Below the pieces are notes generated by a model. The model worked only from the letters and a program-made list of their open reading frames with translations. It made no database searches and was not told the origin of the DNA. The position numbers and the translations under genes are program-made. From positions 1 through 20,104 of the forward strand of contig NZ_JAUMTY010000006.1 of the NCBI RefSeq assembly GCF_030530965.1: a DNA stretch of 20,104 nucleotides. Direction: 5' to 3'. How positions within the stretch are numbered: the stretch's first letter is position 1; every line of letters begins with the position of its first letter. The DNA comes from Corynebacterium sp. Its GTDB lineage: Bacteria > Actinomycetota > Actinomycetes > Mycobacteriales > Mycobacteriaceae. Of this stretch, positions 14,675-20,104 are shown piece by piece.

Positions 14675-14983
14675 CTATTCCCGGTCTTCGAGCTGGCTCT
14701 TGATGTATTCCTTGTGGGCGCGACGTTGCTCATTCCACGAGGCCATTTCCGTGGTCACGCGCCTACGCAGCCCCTTAAACAAGAACATGGACAGTGGCAG
14801 CGCCACGATCAGAGCCAGAAGGGCGCTAATCATGAGGGGCATCGGCGCGCCCACCAGGTAAGCGCCGTACGCGATCACCACCGTCAGGACGAAGAACAAT
14901 AACAGCCGGGCCAGCCCATACAGCAGAATGTCCTTCCACGGGCGGGTCGGTTTCTCGGTTGGCTGCGTCGTGTCCTCATTCAC
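14675..14983 (-). CDS. DUF4229 small membrane protein
   Basis: A 102-residue protein with two membrane helices, about 19-45 (ILLYGLARLLLFFVLTVVIAYGAYLVG) and 48-70 (PLMISALLALIVALPLSMFLF), then a basic, charged C-terminal region likely to be helical and cytoplasmic (GLRRRVTTEMASWNEQRRAHKEYIKSQL). This is the DUF4229 layout, common in actinobacteria and often near menA. Function unknown. The GTG at 14983 has no Shine-Dalgarno but TAATCT lies 7 nt upstream. It converges on menA. Confidence 0.8.
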   Translation of the reverse strand: MNEDTTQPTEKPTRPWKDILLYGLARLLLFFVLTVVIAYGAYLVGAPMPLMISALLALIVALPLSMFLFKGLRRRVTTEMASWNEQRRAHKEYIKSQLEDRE

Positions 14984-14990
14984 GTATGCC

Positions 14991-15021
14991 AGATTAGCGG
15001 TTCAGCCCGGCGCGAGGTCAA
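14991..15021 (-). promoter_or_regulatory. Promoter of the DUF4229 gene (leaderless)
   Basis: On the minus strand TTGACC (15016-15021), 19 bp, TAATCT (14991-14996), then 7 nt to the GTG. Both hexamers are good and the predicted transcription start coincides with the start codon. This is the best of the leaderless candidates. Confidence 0.6.
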
Positions 15022-15077
15022 CTGGACTCGGTCCGGCGTTGATCGTCGCGCGGTTACCGTCGGCAATAAAAAGTCAT

Positions 15078-15767
15078 TTACTCCGTGTCGACGCCGGCTT
15101 CGCTATTCGCTAATGCCCACCCGTTGCGTAATTCATCCTCGAAATGTTTACAGTCCTCCCAGGTGGGAAGCCGGTCGTCAACGTCGGCAAGAAGAGGAGC
15201 GACGCGATCCTTCTCTGAGAAAATCGGGTCGATCGTGCTGGAGTTAAGCAGTGCCTGGCAATCAATGCCGAGGGCGGGATCCGTTATCCGCACCCCGAAC
15301 TCGCGCGACGGGTCGTACGCGGTGCTGGTCAGATACGTGGCGACCGTGTTGTCCTCGTGCGCGACAAACCCGTGCCCGATGCCTACGGGAAGGTACACGA
15401 CGGCGTGATTGTCCTGGTTGAGAGGGACGACGATGTGCTTGCCGTAGGTGCTGGAACCCTTGCGCAGGTCCACGATGATGTCGCTGAGGGCCCCGGCGGG
15501 ACAGGTCACCATCTTCGCTTGACCTGGGGGAACCTCGGCCAGGTGGATGCCGCGCACGACGCCGCGGGCCGACACACTCATGTTCGCCTGCTCCGGGAAG
15601 AACGGGTAGCCGAGGGCTTCGGCGAAATCATCCGCTTTGTACCACTCGTGGAAACTACCCCTCTGATCAGCGTGAACAGTGGGATAGAAGATGAACACTC
15701 CCGGGATCGGGGTGGCGACGTACGTTGCGTGCTGGTCGGGTTCCTGAACTTCAAGTCGGGACGTCAT
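15078..15767 (-). CDS. rmlC: dTDP-4-dehydrorhamnose 3,5-epimerase
   Basis: A 229-residue cupin-fold epimerase that converts dTDP-4-keto-6-deoxyglucose to dTDP-4-keto-L-rhamnose, precursor of the rhamnose linker of arabinogalactan. Visible: DQRGSFHEWY (35-43), VRGIHLAEVPPGQAK with catalytic H75 and K85, the D100 region SDIIVDLRKGS, YLPVGIGHGF (125-134) and Y145/Y151 in TYLTSTAYDP. It is somewhat longer than the usual 185-200 residues, with a longer C-terminal tail. No RmlD reductase domain is fused to it and none is in the window. The ATG at 15767 has TAGGCT 7 nt upstream; a GTG at 15812 would add 15 residues. Confidence 0.9.
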   Translation of the reverse strand: MTSRLEVQEPDQHATYVATPIPGVFIFYPTVHADQRGSFHEWYKADDFAEALGYPFFPEQANMSVSARGVVRGIHLAEVPPGQAKMVTCPAGALSDIIVDLRKGSSTYGKHIVVPLNQDNHAVVYLPVGIGHGFVAHEDNTVATYLTSTAYDPSREFGVRITDPALGIDCQALLNSSTIDPIFSEKDRVAPLLADVDDRLPTWEDCKHFEDELRNGWALANSEAGVDTE

Positions 15768-15774
15768 GCTCACC

Positions 15775-15780
15775 AGCCTA
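15775..15780 (-). promoter_or_regulatory. Candidate -10 of rmlC (leaderless)
   Basis: TAGGCT on the minus strand is followed by 7 nt and the rmlC ATG. No properly spaced Shine-Dalgarno is seen, and the -35 region is GC-rich without a match. Confidence 0.42.
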
Positions 15781-15850
15781 GTGGGGTGGTGACGTGGGGT
15801 GCGGGGTGGCACGGGTGCCGGGCGGTCGCTTGGTGGATTGGCTGCCGGTT

Positions 15851-17173
15851 TTATGTGCCCAGTGCAGATGGGTCATCCGTCACGTCCGCCACGCGCGGCG
15901 AACGTGCTATCGGCAAGCAACTGACAATCGCCGCTGCTACCAAGAGGACAGACAGAATGAGGGCGGACATGTGTGGGTGACCAGAGAGCGCAGCGAACAA
16001 GACCATGCCAAGCGGGGTCCCAGCAGTGAAAACCAGCTGGTCTTTCGTAGCAAACTGATGCACGAGTTCGTCTTTTCCTAGGGACTGCCCCAACGAGTCC
16101 CAGGAGACGCCGGCAGAAGTCATAAGTAAGGATGCAACAGCGCCGACCAGGGCAATGACAATAAACACTGGAGAGAAGGCCAGCGCTAAAAGCTGCCCGG
16201 CCAAAAACAGCAGCATTAGGAATTGCAAGGTTGTGAAACGGACTCGATCCAGTTTCCTTAAAATCGTGGCGGCTGAGCCTAGCAGTGAACCGATAGCCAG
16301 GGCGGTAGCCATGAAGCCCCACGTTTTCTCGTCGAACGAGTTCATGATCCATGTCGGGCCAGCGCTGCCGAGGAAACCGTTGACAAGAGAGGCCACTAGC
16401 CATGTACCGAGCCCCACCTGCACCCAACGGGGCAACACCGCGGTGGGCTTCTTTGCGTTGTTTACCTTGGTTTGAGAAGAGGTTGCGTCGGTGCTTGCGG
16501 AGTCGGCGTTGTTGGCATGGTCAGCGTGGTCAGCATCGGAAGCCTGTGTAGCTTCCTCAGCTTCATCGGTTCCGGGAGCCTCGTCGGTCGCCGAATTTCT
16601 GCGCACCTTAAAGAATGGCAATACGAACAGCATTGCCATCAGAAACGTAGCTCCGTCGATAAGTAATACAGCACGAAAACCCAATGTGATTACCGCTGCA
16701 GTGCCGATTAGTGGGCCGGCAATATATAAAACATCACCGAGGATCGACAAGGTCCCGTTAACGCGCGTGCGCTGCGAATCCGTGAACAACAGCGCCAGCA
16801 ACCCGAAGCGAGCCGGCGTAAAGAACGAAGAGGCGCATCCGTACACGAAACTTGAGACGGCAAACGAGGCAATCGAATCACCCTGGACGAGCACCCAGGC
16901 AACTAATCCCCACTGAGCCAGCAGGCGAACAAAGTCGCTACTTAACATCCAACCCACGGGGCGAATTGGCGGCGGCAGTTTGCGCACTACCAAGGAACTG
17001 ATAAATCGGCCTGACCATAAAGCGATGAGCACCATCGTCAAGCCTCGACCGGAAGAATCTACTCGGTGGGCCTGAAGCGCAAAAGCAATGGGGATCAGCC
17101 CGTCGCCTATTCCAGAGATTAATGCGGCTAAAAAGAGGAGCGATAAAGTTGATTTAAACGATAGTTTATTCAT
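15851..17173 (-). CDS. MFS transporter, probable exporter
   Basis: A 440-residue major facilitator superfamily protein. About 12 hydrophobic segments are split 6+6 by a long hydrophilic loop (about residues 190-245) rich in Ala, Asp, Glu and Ser, with a short repeat of ADHADHANNADSA type. PARFGLLALLF resembles the segment after helix 4 of MFS exporters in the enterobactin-exporter/lysophospholipid-transporter group; the substrate is unknown. GGAG lies 4 nt before the ATG at 17173; a GTG directly upstream is also in frame. It separates rmlC from rmlB and its 5' half is more AT-rich than the neighbours, which suggests later insertion. A dyad operator-like site lies 39-64 bp upstream. Confidence 0.82.
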   Translation of the reverse strand: MNKLSFKSTLSLLFLAALISGIGDGLIPIAFALQAHRVDSSGRGLTMVLIALWSGRFISSLVVRKLPPPIRPVGWMLSSDFVRLLAQWGLVAWVLVQGDSIASFAVSSFVYGCASSFFTPARFGLLALLFTDSQRTRVNGTLSILGDVLYIAGPLIGTAAVITLGFRAVLLIDGATFLMAMLFVLPFFKVRRNSATDEAPGTDEAEEATQASDADHADHANNADSASTDATSSQTKVNNAKKPTAVLPRWVQVGLGTWLVASLVNGFLGSAGPTWIMNSFDEKTWGFMATALAIGSLLGSAATILRKLDRVRFTTLQFLMLLFLAGQLLALAFSPVFIVIALVGAVASLLMTSAGVSWDSLGQSLGKDELVHQFATKDQLVFTAGTPLGMVLFAALSGHPHMSALILSVLLVAAAIVSCLPIARSPRVADVTDDPSALGT

Positions 17174-17211
17174 CACGCTCCATAATTCTCATTGAATATG
17201 GGGGGTGGACA

Positions 17212-17237
17212 GCAGTTCTTGTTCGAATCCGAACTGC
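17212..17237. promoter_or_regulatory. Bipartite dyad upstream of the MFS gene
   Basis: GCAGTTC, 3 bp, TTCGAA, 3 bp, GAACTGC. Outer arms and inner palindrome share one centre, so 20 of 26 positions are symmetric. It lies between the MFS start and a possible -10, TATTGT (17241-17246, minus strand), where a repressor would act. No regulator gene is adjacent. Confidence 0.55.
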
Positions 17238-17357
17238 CAAACAATAAACTCATTAAGTGGTTACCTCACTAGAAAAAGTATGAGTACACGCTACAGAGGA
17301 GGCTGAGCGCGGATCTTCCACAAAGCTGTTTAAAGAGCACAAAAGGACCTTCAAAAA

Positions 17358-17513
17358 ATGAGATGGCACTATGCTCACCTCATTGTTAAAAGACTCAGCT
17401 TTATGGTGACCGTTAAACTCCTTGCCCCTCACAAGAATGGTATTAATACATCTAGCACGAACGATGAGCTATCTAAACGAAGGAAACAAAGTATTAACAA
17501 AAGAACACCCTAA
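17358..17513 (+). CDS. Possible small basic ORF of 51 residues
   Basis: An open frame with ATG at 17358 and AAAAGGA about 10 nt upstream. The product is 51 residues, hydrophobic near the start (AHLIVKRLSFMVTVKLLA) and very basic at the end (SKRRKQSINKRT). I recognise no family. It is on the opposite strand to both neighbours and lies in AT-rich DNA. Its stop codon falls in the hairpin assigned to the rmlB terminator, so it may be chance or a degraded remnant. Confidence 0.2.
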   Translation: MRWHYAHLIVKRLSFMVTVKLLAPHKNGINTSSTNDELSKRRKQSINKRTP

Positions 17514-17524
17514 TTAGGGTTGTT
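17493..17524 (-). terminator. Terminator of rmlB
   Basis: On the minus strand a stem AAC-ACCCTAATTAGGGT-GTT with one bulged base (17504-17524; core palindrome 17507-17520) is followed by CTTTTGTT. It lies 58 nt past the rmlB stop codon. The stem is short and AT-rich in the middle, so efficiency is uncertain. Confidence 0.55.
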
Positions 17525-17582
17525 AATTACCTTCGCGCGGCGCACAGGACAAGGTGCCACGAAATGCCTGGTCATGCCCGAC

Positions 17583-18641
17583 CTACCCGATCTCCCTCTC
17601 GGTGAGCGCATACTTTTCCTCAGCAGCCTTGGCCGCAACCTCCCACCACGTGTGATTGCTCCGATACCACTCAATCGTCTCGCGCAGACCGTCGGCAAGA
17701 GAATAAATTGGCTCCCACCCCAGCTCAGTGCGGAGCCGCGTCGGGTCGATCGCGTACCGACGATCATGACCCGGCCGATCCGTGACATGCACGAAATCGT
17801 CGCGCGGCCGGCCAAATGCCTCGAGGAGATCCCCCACGATCTCCAGGTTGGAGCGCTCCCCATCAGCGCCGATAAGAAACGTGCGGCCGTACAGCGCCGG
17901 ATCGCGGCGGGCAGCGTCGATAATGGTCCACACGGCACTGTTGTGATCGTCCACATGGATCCAATCGCGCACATTCTCGCCGGTGCCATACACGCGTGGC
18001 CGTCGCCCGCCAATGAGTCCGATGATCTGCCGCGGGATGAGCTTCTCCGGGTGCTGCCGGGGCCCGTAGTTATTCGAACAATTCGAGATCGTGGCCTTCA
18101 GCCCGAAACTGCGCACCCACGCACGAACCATATGATCCGCCGACGCCTTCGACGCAGAATACGGCGACGACGGGCGATACGGCGAACTCTCCGTGAAGCG
18201 CTCATCGGAACCGATCGGCAGATCCCCGAACACCTCGTCCGTCGAAATGTGGTGGAGGGGAACGTCGTACTTCACGCACGCCGACGCCACCGTCACCGTG
18301 CCCTCGATATTGGTTTTGAGGAACGGCGCCGGATCCCGCAGCGAGTTATCGTTGTGGCTCTCCGCGGCGAAATGCACAACTTGATCGGCCGACTTCACCA
18401 GCTTGTCGACGAGGGGTTGGTCGCACACATCGCCGACGACCAGTTCGCAGAGGTCGGAGTCGGGATACGTGGCGGATCCCGCACCTTCGAGGTTGGCGTC
18501 GGGCTTTAAGCTCTCCGGATTACCGGCGTAGGTCAACGCGTCGAGGACGACGACTTTCACGTCGGGATAGTGCGCCCGGGTGTAATGAACGAAATTCGAG
18601 CCGATGAAACCAGCTCCGCCGGTAACCAAGACAGTGCGCAT
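17583..18641 (-). CDS. rmlB: dTDP-glucose 4,6-dehydratase
   Basis: A 352-residue extended short-chain dehydrogenase that converts dTDP-glucose to dTDP-4-keto-6-deoxyglucose, the step before RmlC. NAD-binding TGGAGFIGSN is at 7-16, the active-site TDE at 134-136, and YxxxK at Y161-K165. SNNYGPRQHPEKLIPRQI and YGTGENVRDWIHVDDH are RmlB signatures. Length is normal. The ATG at 18641 is chosen because the product then begins directly with the Rossmann strand and TACGGT lies 7 nt upstream; the GTG at 18650 would add three residues. A terminator follows, so rmlB is probably transcribed apart from rmlC, from which the MFS gene separates it. Confidence 0.95.
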   Translation of the reverse strand: MRTVLVTGGAGFIGSNFVHYTRAHYPDVKVVVLDALTYAGNPESLKPDANLEGAGSATYPDSDLCELVVGDVCDQPLVDKLVKSADQVVHFAAESHNDNSLRDPAPFLKTNIEGTVTVASACVKYDVPLHHISTDEVFGDLPIGSDERFTESSPYRPSSPYSASKASADHMVRAWVRSFGLKATISNCSNNYGPRQHPEKLIPRQIIGLIGGRRPRVYGTGENVRDWIHVDDHNSAVWTIIDAARRDPALYGRTFLIGADGERSNLEIVGDLLEAFGRPRDDFVHVTDRPGHDRRYAIDPTRLRTELGWEPIYSLADGLRETIEWYRSNHTWWEVAAKAAEEKYALTEREIG

Positions 18642-18648
18642 GGCAAAC

Positions 18649-18654
18649 ACCGTA
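18649..18654 (-). promoter_or_regulatory. Candidate -10 of rmlB (leaderless)
   Basis: TACGGT on the minus strand is followed by 7 nt and the rmlB ATG, inside the 31-bp gap after the symporter gene. No Shine-Dalgarno or clear -35 is visible, so read-through from the symporter gene is an alternative. Confidence 0.4.
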
Positions 18655-18672
18655 CCTCAGCGCCCGGCGCGG

Positions 18673-19977
18673 CTACTGCATCGCAGCTTCGCGGGCCTCT
18701 GCTTCCGCAATCGCGTCCTCATACGTCGGCGTGTCCTCGAGCTCCTTACGGCTAATGCCCTTATCCCCCACCATGCGGTTGATAATCAGAGCGATGGCAC
18801 CGTCGCCAGTAACATTGCACGCCGTGCCAAACGAGTCGATCGCGATATACGCCGCGATCATGATCGCAACCTCGGAATCCGAAAAGCCCAGCATCGACGA
18901 GAGCAACCCCGACGCCGCCATGATCGCGCCACCCGGCACGCCCGGCGCGGCGATCATCGTGATGCCCAGCATCAGCACGAAGCCGATCATCTTCGCCGGC
19001 GTCGTGTCTATGTCCGCCATCTGCACAATCGCGAACGCGAACAGCGAAATCTTCATCATCGATCCAGCCAGGTGAATCGTCGCACACAACGGCACCGTGA
19101 ACCCGGCGACCGTCGGATCGACCCCATTCTTCTTCGAGCACTCGTACGTGACCGGGATGGTCGCGGCCGACGAGGACGTCCCCAGCGCGGTGAGGTACGC
19201 CGGGATCATGTTCTTGAACGCGCGCCACGGGTTGATCTTCGCGATACCCCCTGTCACGGAGAACTGCAGCACCAAGAGGATGCCCGTCATGAGGATGGCC
19301 AGCACAATGACCTTCGCAAACGACACCAGGGTGTTCGTCAAATTGCCGTTCATACCCATCGACAGGAACATGCCGAAAATGAACGGTGGTAGCAGTGGGA
19401 TCACGAACTTGCTGATCACGCGCATAATCACGCGCTCGAGGTCCTTCGCGCCCGCGTACAGCGTGTCGCTCTTCACCGCCGTCATGGCCACGCCGATGGT
19501 GAACGCCAGCAGCAGGGCCGTCATCACCTCGAACGGCGGCTTCATCTCAATTTCGAAGAACGGCTTGAGCGCGCCGTCGTCGACAGTTTTTGCCTTGAAA
19601 AGGTCGTCGCCCTTCAGCAACCACGGATACACTACAGACGCCGTACCAAAGGCGATCAGGCCCGAGAAGATGGTCGAGCCGTATGCGACGCCCGTTGTGA
19701 TTGCTAACCACTTGCCGGCGCCGCGGCCCAGGCCGGAGATCGCCGGCGTGATCAGCGCGAAGATGAGCACCGGGATGAAGAAGCTCAGGAAGTTGCTGAA
19801 CAGGCTGTTGTACGTGACGAACACGCGCGCGAGCCAATCCGGGAAGAACAACGAACAAACGATGCCGGCGATGATCGCGATGATGATCTGCCACAAAAGG
19901 TTCCCCCGGATGCGCTGGCCGATGGACTTTTTGGGCTGGGTGGTGGTGTCGTCTGGGGTGCTGGTCTTGTTGGCCAC
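18673..19977 (-). CDS. Dicarboxylate/amino-acid:cation symporter
   Basis: A sodium- or proton-coupled symporter of the DAACS (glutamate transporter) family, 434 residues from the GTG at 19977. The first re-entrant loop has TSSSAATIP (267-275), the second APGVPGGAIM (about 344-353), and DSFGTACNVTGD (381-392) is the helix-8 substrate site. The helix-7 NMDGT motif of GltPh is replaced by IHLAGS (301-306), so the sodium-binding aspartate is absent, as in SstT-type carriers; the substrate (serine/threonine, glutamate or dicarboxylate) is open. The start is uncertain: no Shine-Dalgarno precedes 19977, and the frame stays open through 20104 without a stop or a normal start codon, so the gene may begin outside the window. 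Confidence 0.88.
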   Translation of the reverse strand: MANKTSTPDDTTTQPKKSIGQRIRGNLLWQIIIAIIAGIVCSLFFPDWLARVFVTYNSLFSNFLSFFIPVLIFALITPAISGLGRGAGKWLAITTGVAYGSTIFSGLIAFGTASVVYPWLLKGDDLFKAKTVDDGALKPFFEIEMKPPFEVMTALLLAFTIGVAMTAVKSDTLYAGAKDLERVIMRVISKFVIPLLPPFIFGMFLSMGMNGNLTNTLVSFAKVIVLAILMTGILLVLQFSVTGGIAKINPWRAFKNMIPAYLTALGTSSSAATIPVTYECSKKNGVDPTVAGFTVPLCATIHLAGSMMKISLFAFAIVQMADIDTTPAKMIGFVLMLGITMIAAPGVPGGAIMAASGLLSSMLGFSDSEVAIMIAAYIAIDSFGTACNVTGDGAIALIINRMVGDKGISRKELEDTPTYEDAIAEAEAREAAMQ

Positions 19978-20021
19978 TGCTTTGTCGGTCTTGTTGTTTC
20001 CCCTAGCACCCTTAGTCCCGT

Positions 20022-20048
20022 TGGTTTCGCTGGTTTCGCTGGTTTCGC
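20022..20048. repeat. Three tandem 9-bp units
   Basis: TGGTTTCGC is repeated three times in tandem. Read in the frame of the symporter on the minus strand it encodes E-T-S repeats (GETSETSETNG), so it may be a short coding repeat in an N-terminal tail rather than intergenic DNA. Confidence 0.7.
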
Positions 20049-20104
20049 CGTGCGGCGCGCCCGTTGTCGCAGATGATTGAGCTGTGTTGGCCGGGCGGGA
20101 ACTA

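Larger units (their letters stand above)
17177..17582. other. AT-rich interval between the MFS gene and rmlB
   Basis: About 400 bp with no well-supported gene and markedly lower GC than the flanks (about 35 % by my count over 17461-17520). It contains a dyad (17212-17237), a possible MFS -10 TATTGT on the minus strand (17241-17246), a possible 51-codon ORF on the plus strand, a small hairpin AATGAG/CTCATT (17357-17384) and the rmlB terminator. No IS ends or target-site duplications were found by eye. Confidence 0.6.

Noticed and set aside
16470..16560. Repeat tract of GGTCAGC-like units, considered as a minisatellite or CRISPR-like element
   Set aside because: Short, imperfect and in frame; it encodes the Ala/Asp/His-rich central loop of the MFS protein.
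18604..19392. Plus-strand ORF of 262 codons across the symporter gene
   Set aside because: Almost entirely Arg/His/Asp, the usual antisense product of a hydrophobic membrane protein gene.

Overview
The window reads as a chromosomal segment of a Corynebacterium-type actinobacterium (order Mycobacteriales). The evidence is moderately high GC, frequent GTG starts, and a gene order around menaquinone synthesis that matches Corynebacterium and Mycobacterium: polyprenyl diphosphate synthase, menG, mgtA, a DUF3592-like protein, menD, menC, menB, pit, a small membrane protein, DUF3349, menE, menA. The species cannot be fixed from the sequence alone.

Positions 1-7554 are read on the minus strand: menC, menD, a two-helix DUF3592-like protein, the lipoglycan mannosyltransferase mgtA, menG, a trans-polyprenyl diphosphate synthase and tRNA-Tyr. 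Positions 7617-12617 are read on the plus strand: menB, a PiT-family phosphate permease, a small membrane protein, two DUF3349 paralogues separated by a 323-bp regulatory interval, and menE. A minus-strand glycosyltransferase faces menE, plus-strand menA follows, and a DUF4229 membrane protein faces menA. The right quarter, all minus strand, holds rmlC, an MFS transporter with an AT-rich upstream region, rmlB, and a dicarboxylate/amino-acid:cation symporter whose frame stays open to the window edge.

The genes serve two envelope pathways. MenD, MenC, MenE, MenB, MenA and MenG, with the prenyl synthase, cover most of the route from isochorismate to menaquinone; MenF, MenH, the DHNA-CoA thioesterase and the side-chain reductase MenJ are not in the window. 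RmlB and RmlC make two of the steps to dTDP-L-rhamnose, the linker sugar of arabinogalactan, and MgtA acts in lipomannan synthesis.

The most interesting signals are regulatory. Eight genes (menG, menC, menB, menE, DUF4229, rmlC, rmlB and, more weakly, menA) have a -10-like hexamer ending 6-8 nt before the start codon and no clear Shine-Dalgarno, which suggests leaderless mRNAs. The second DUF3349 gene has a near-ideal promoter overlapped by a perfect 8-bp inverted repeat, followed by a roughly 200-nt leader. The pit upstream region carries an 11-bp-period direct repeat like a PHO box. Perfect palindromes sit at both convergent gene junctions. No CRISPR array, insertion sequence, rRNA or prophage was seen, and I found no wholly new multi-gene system.
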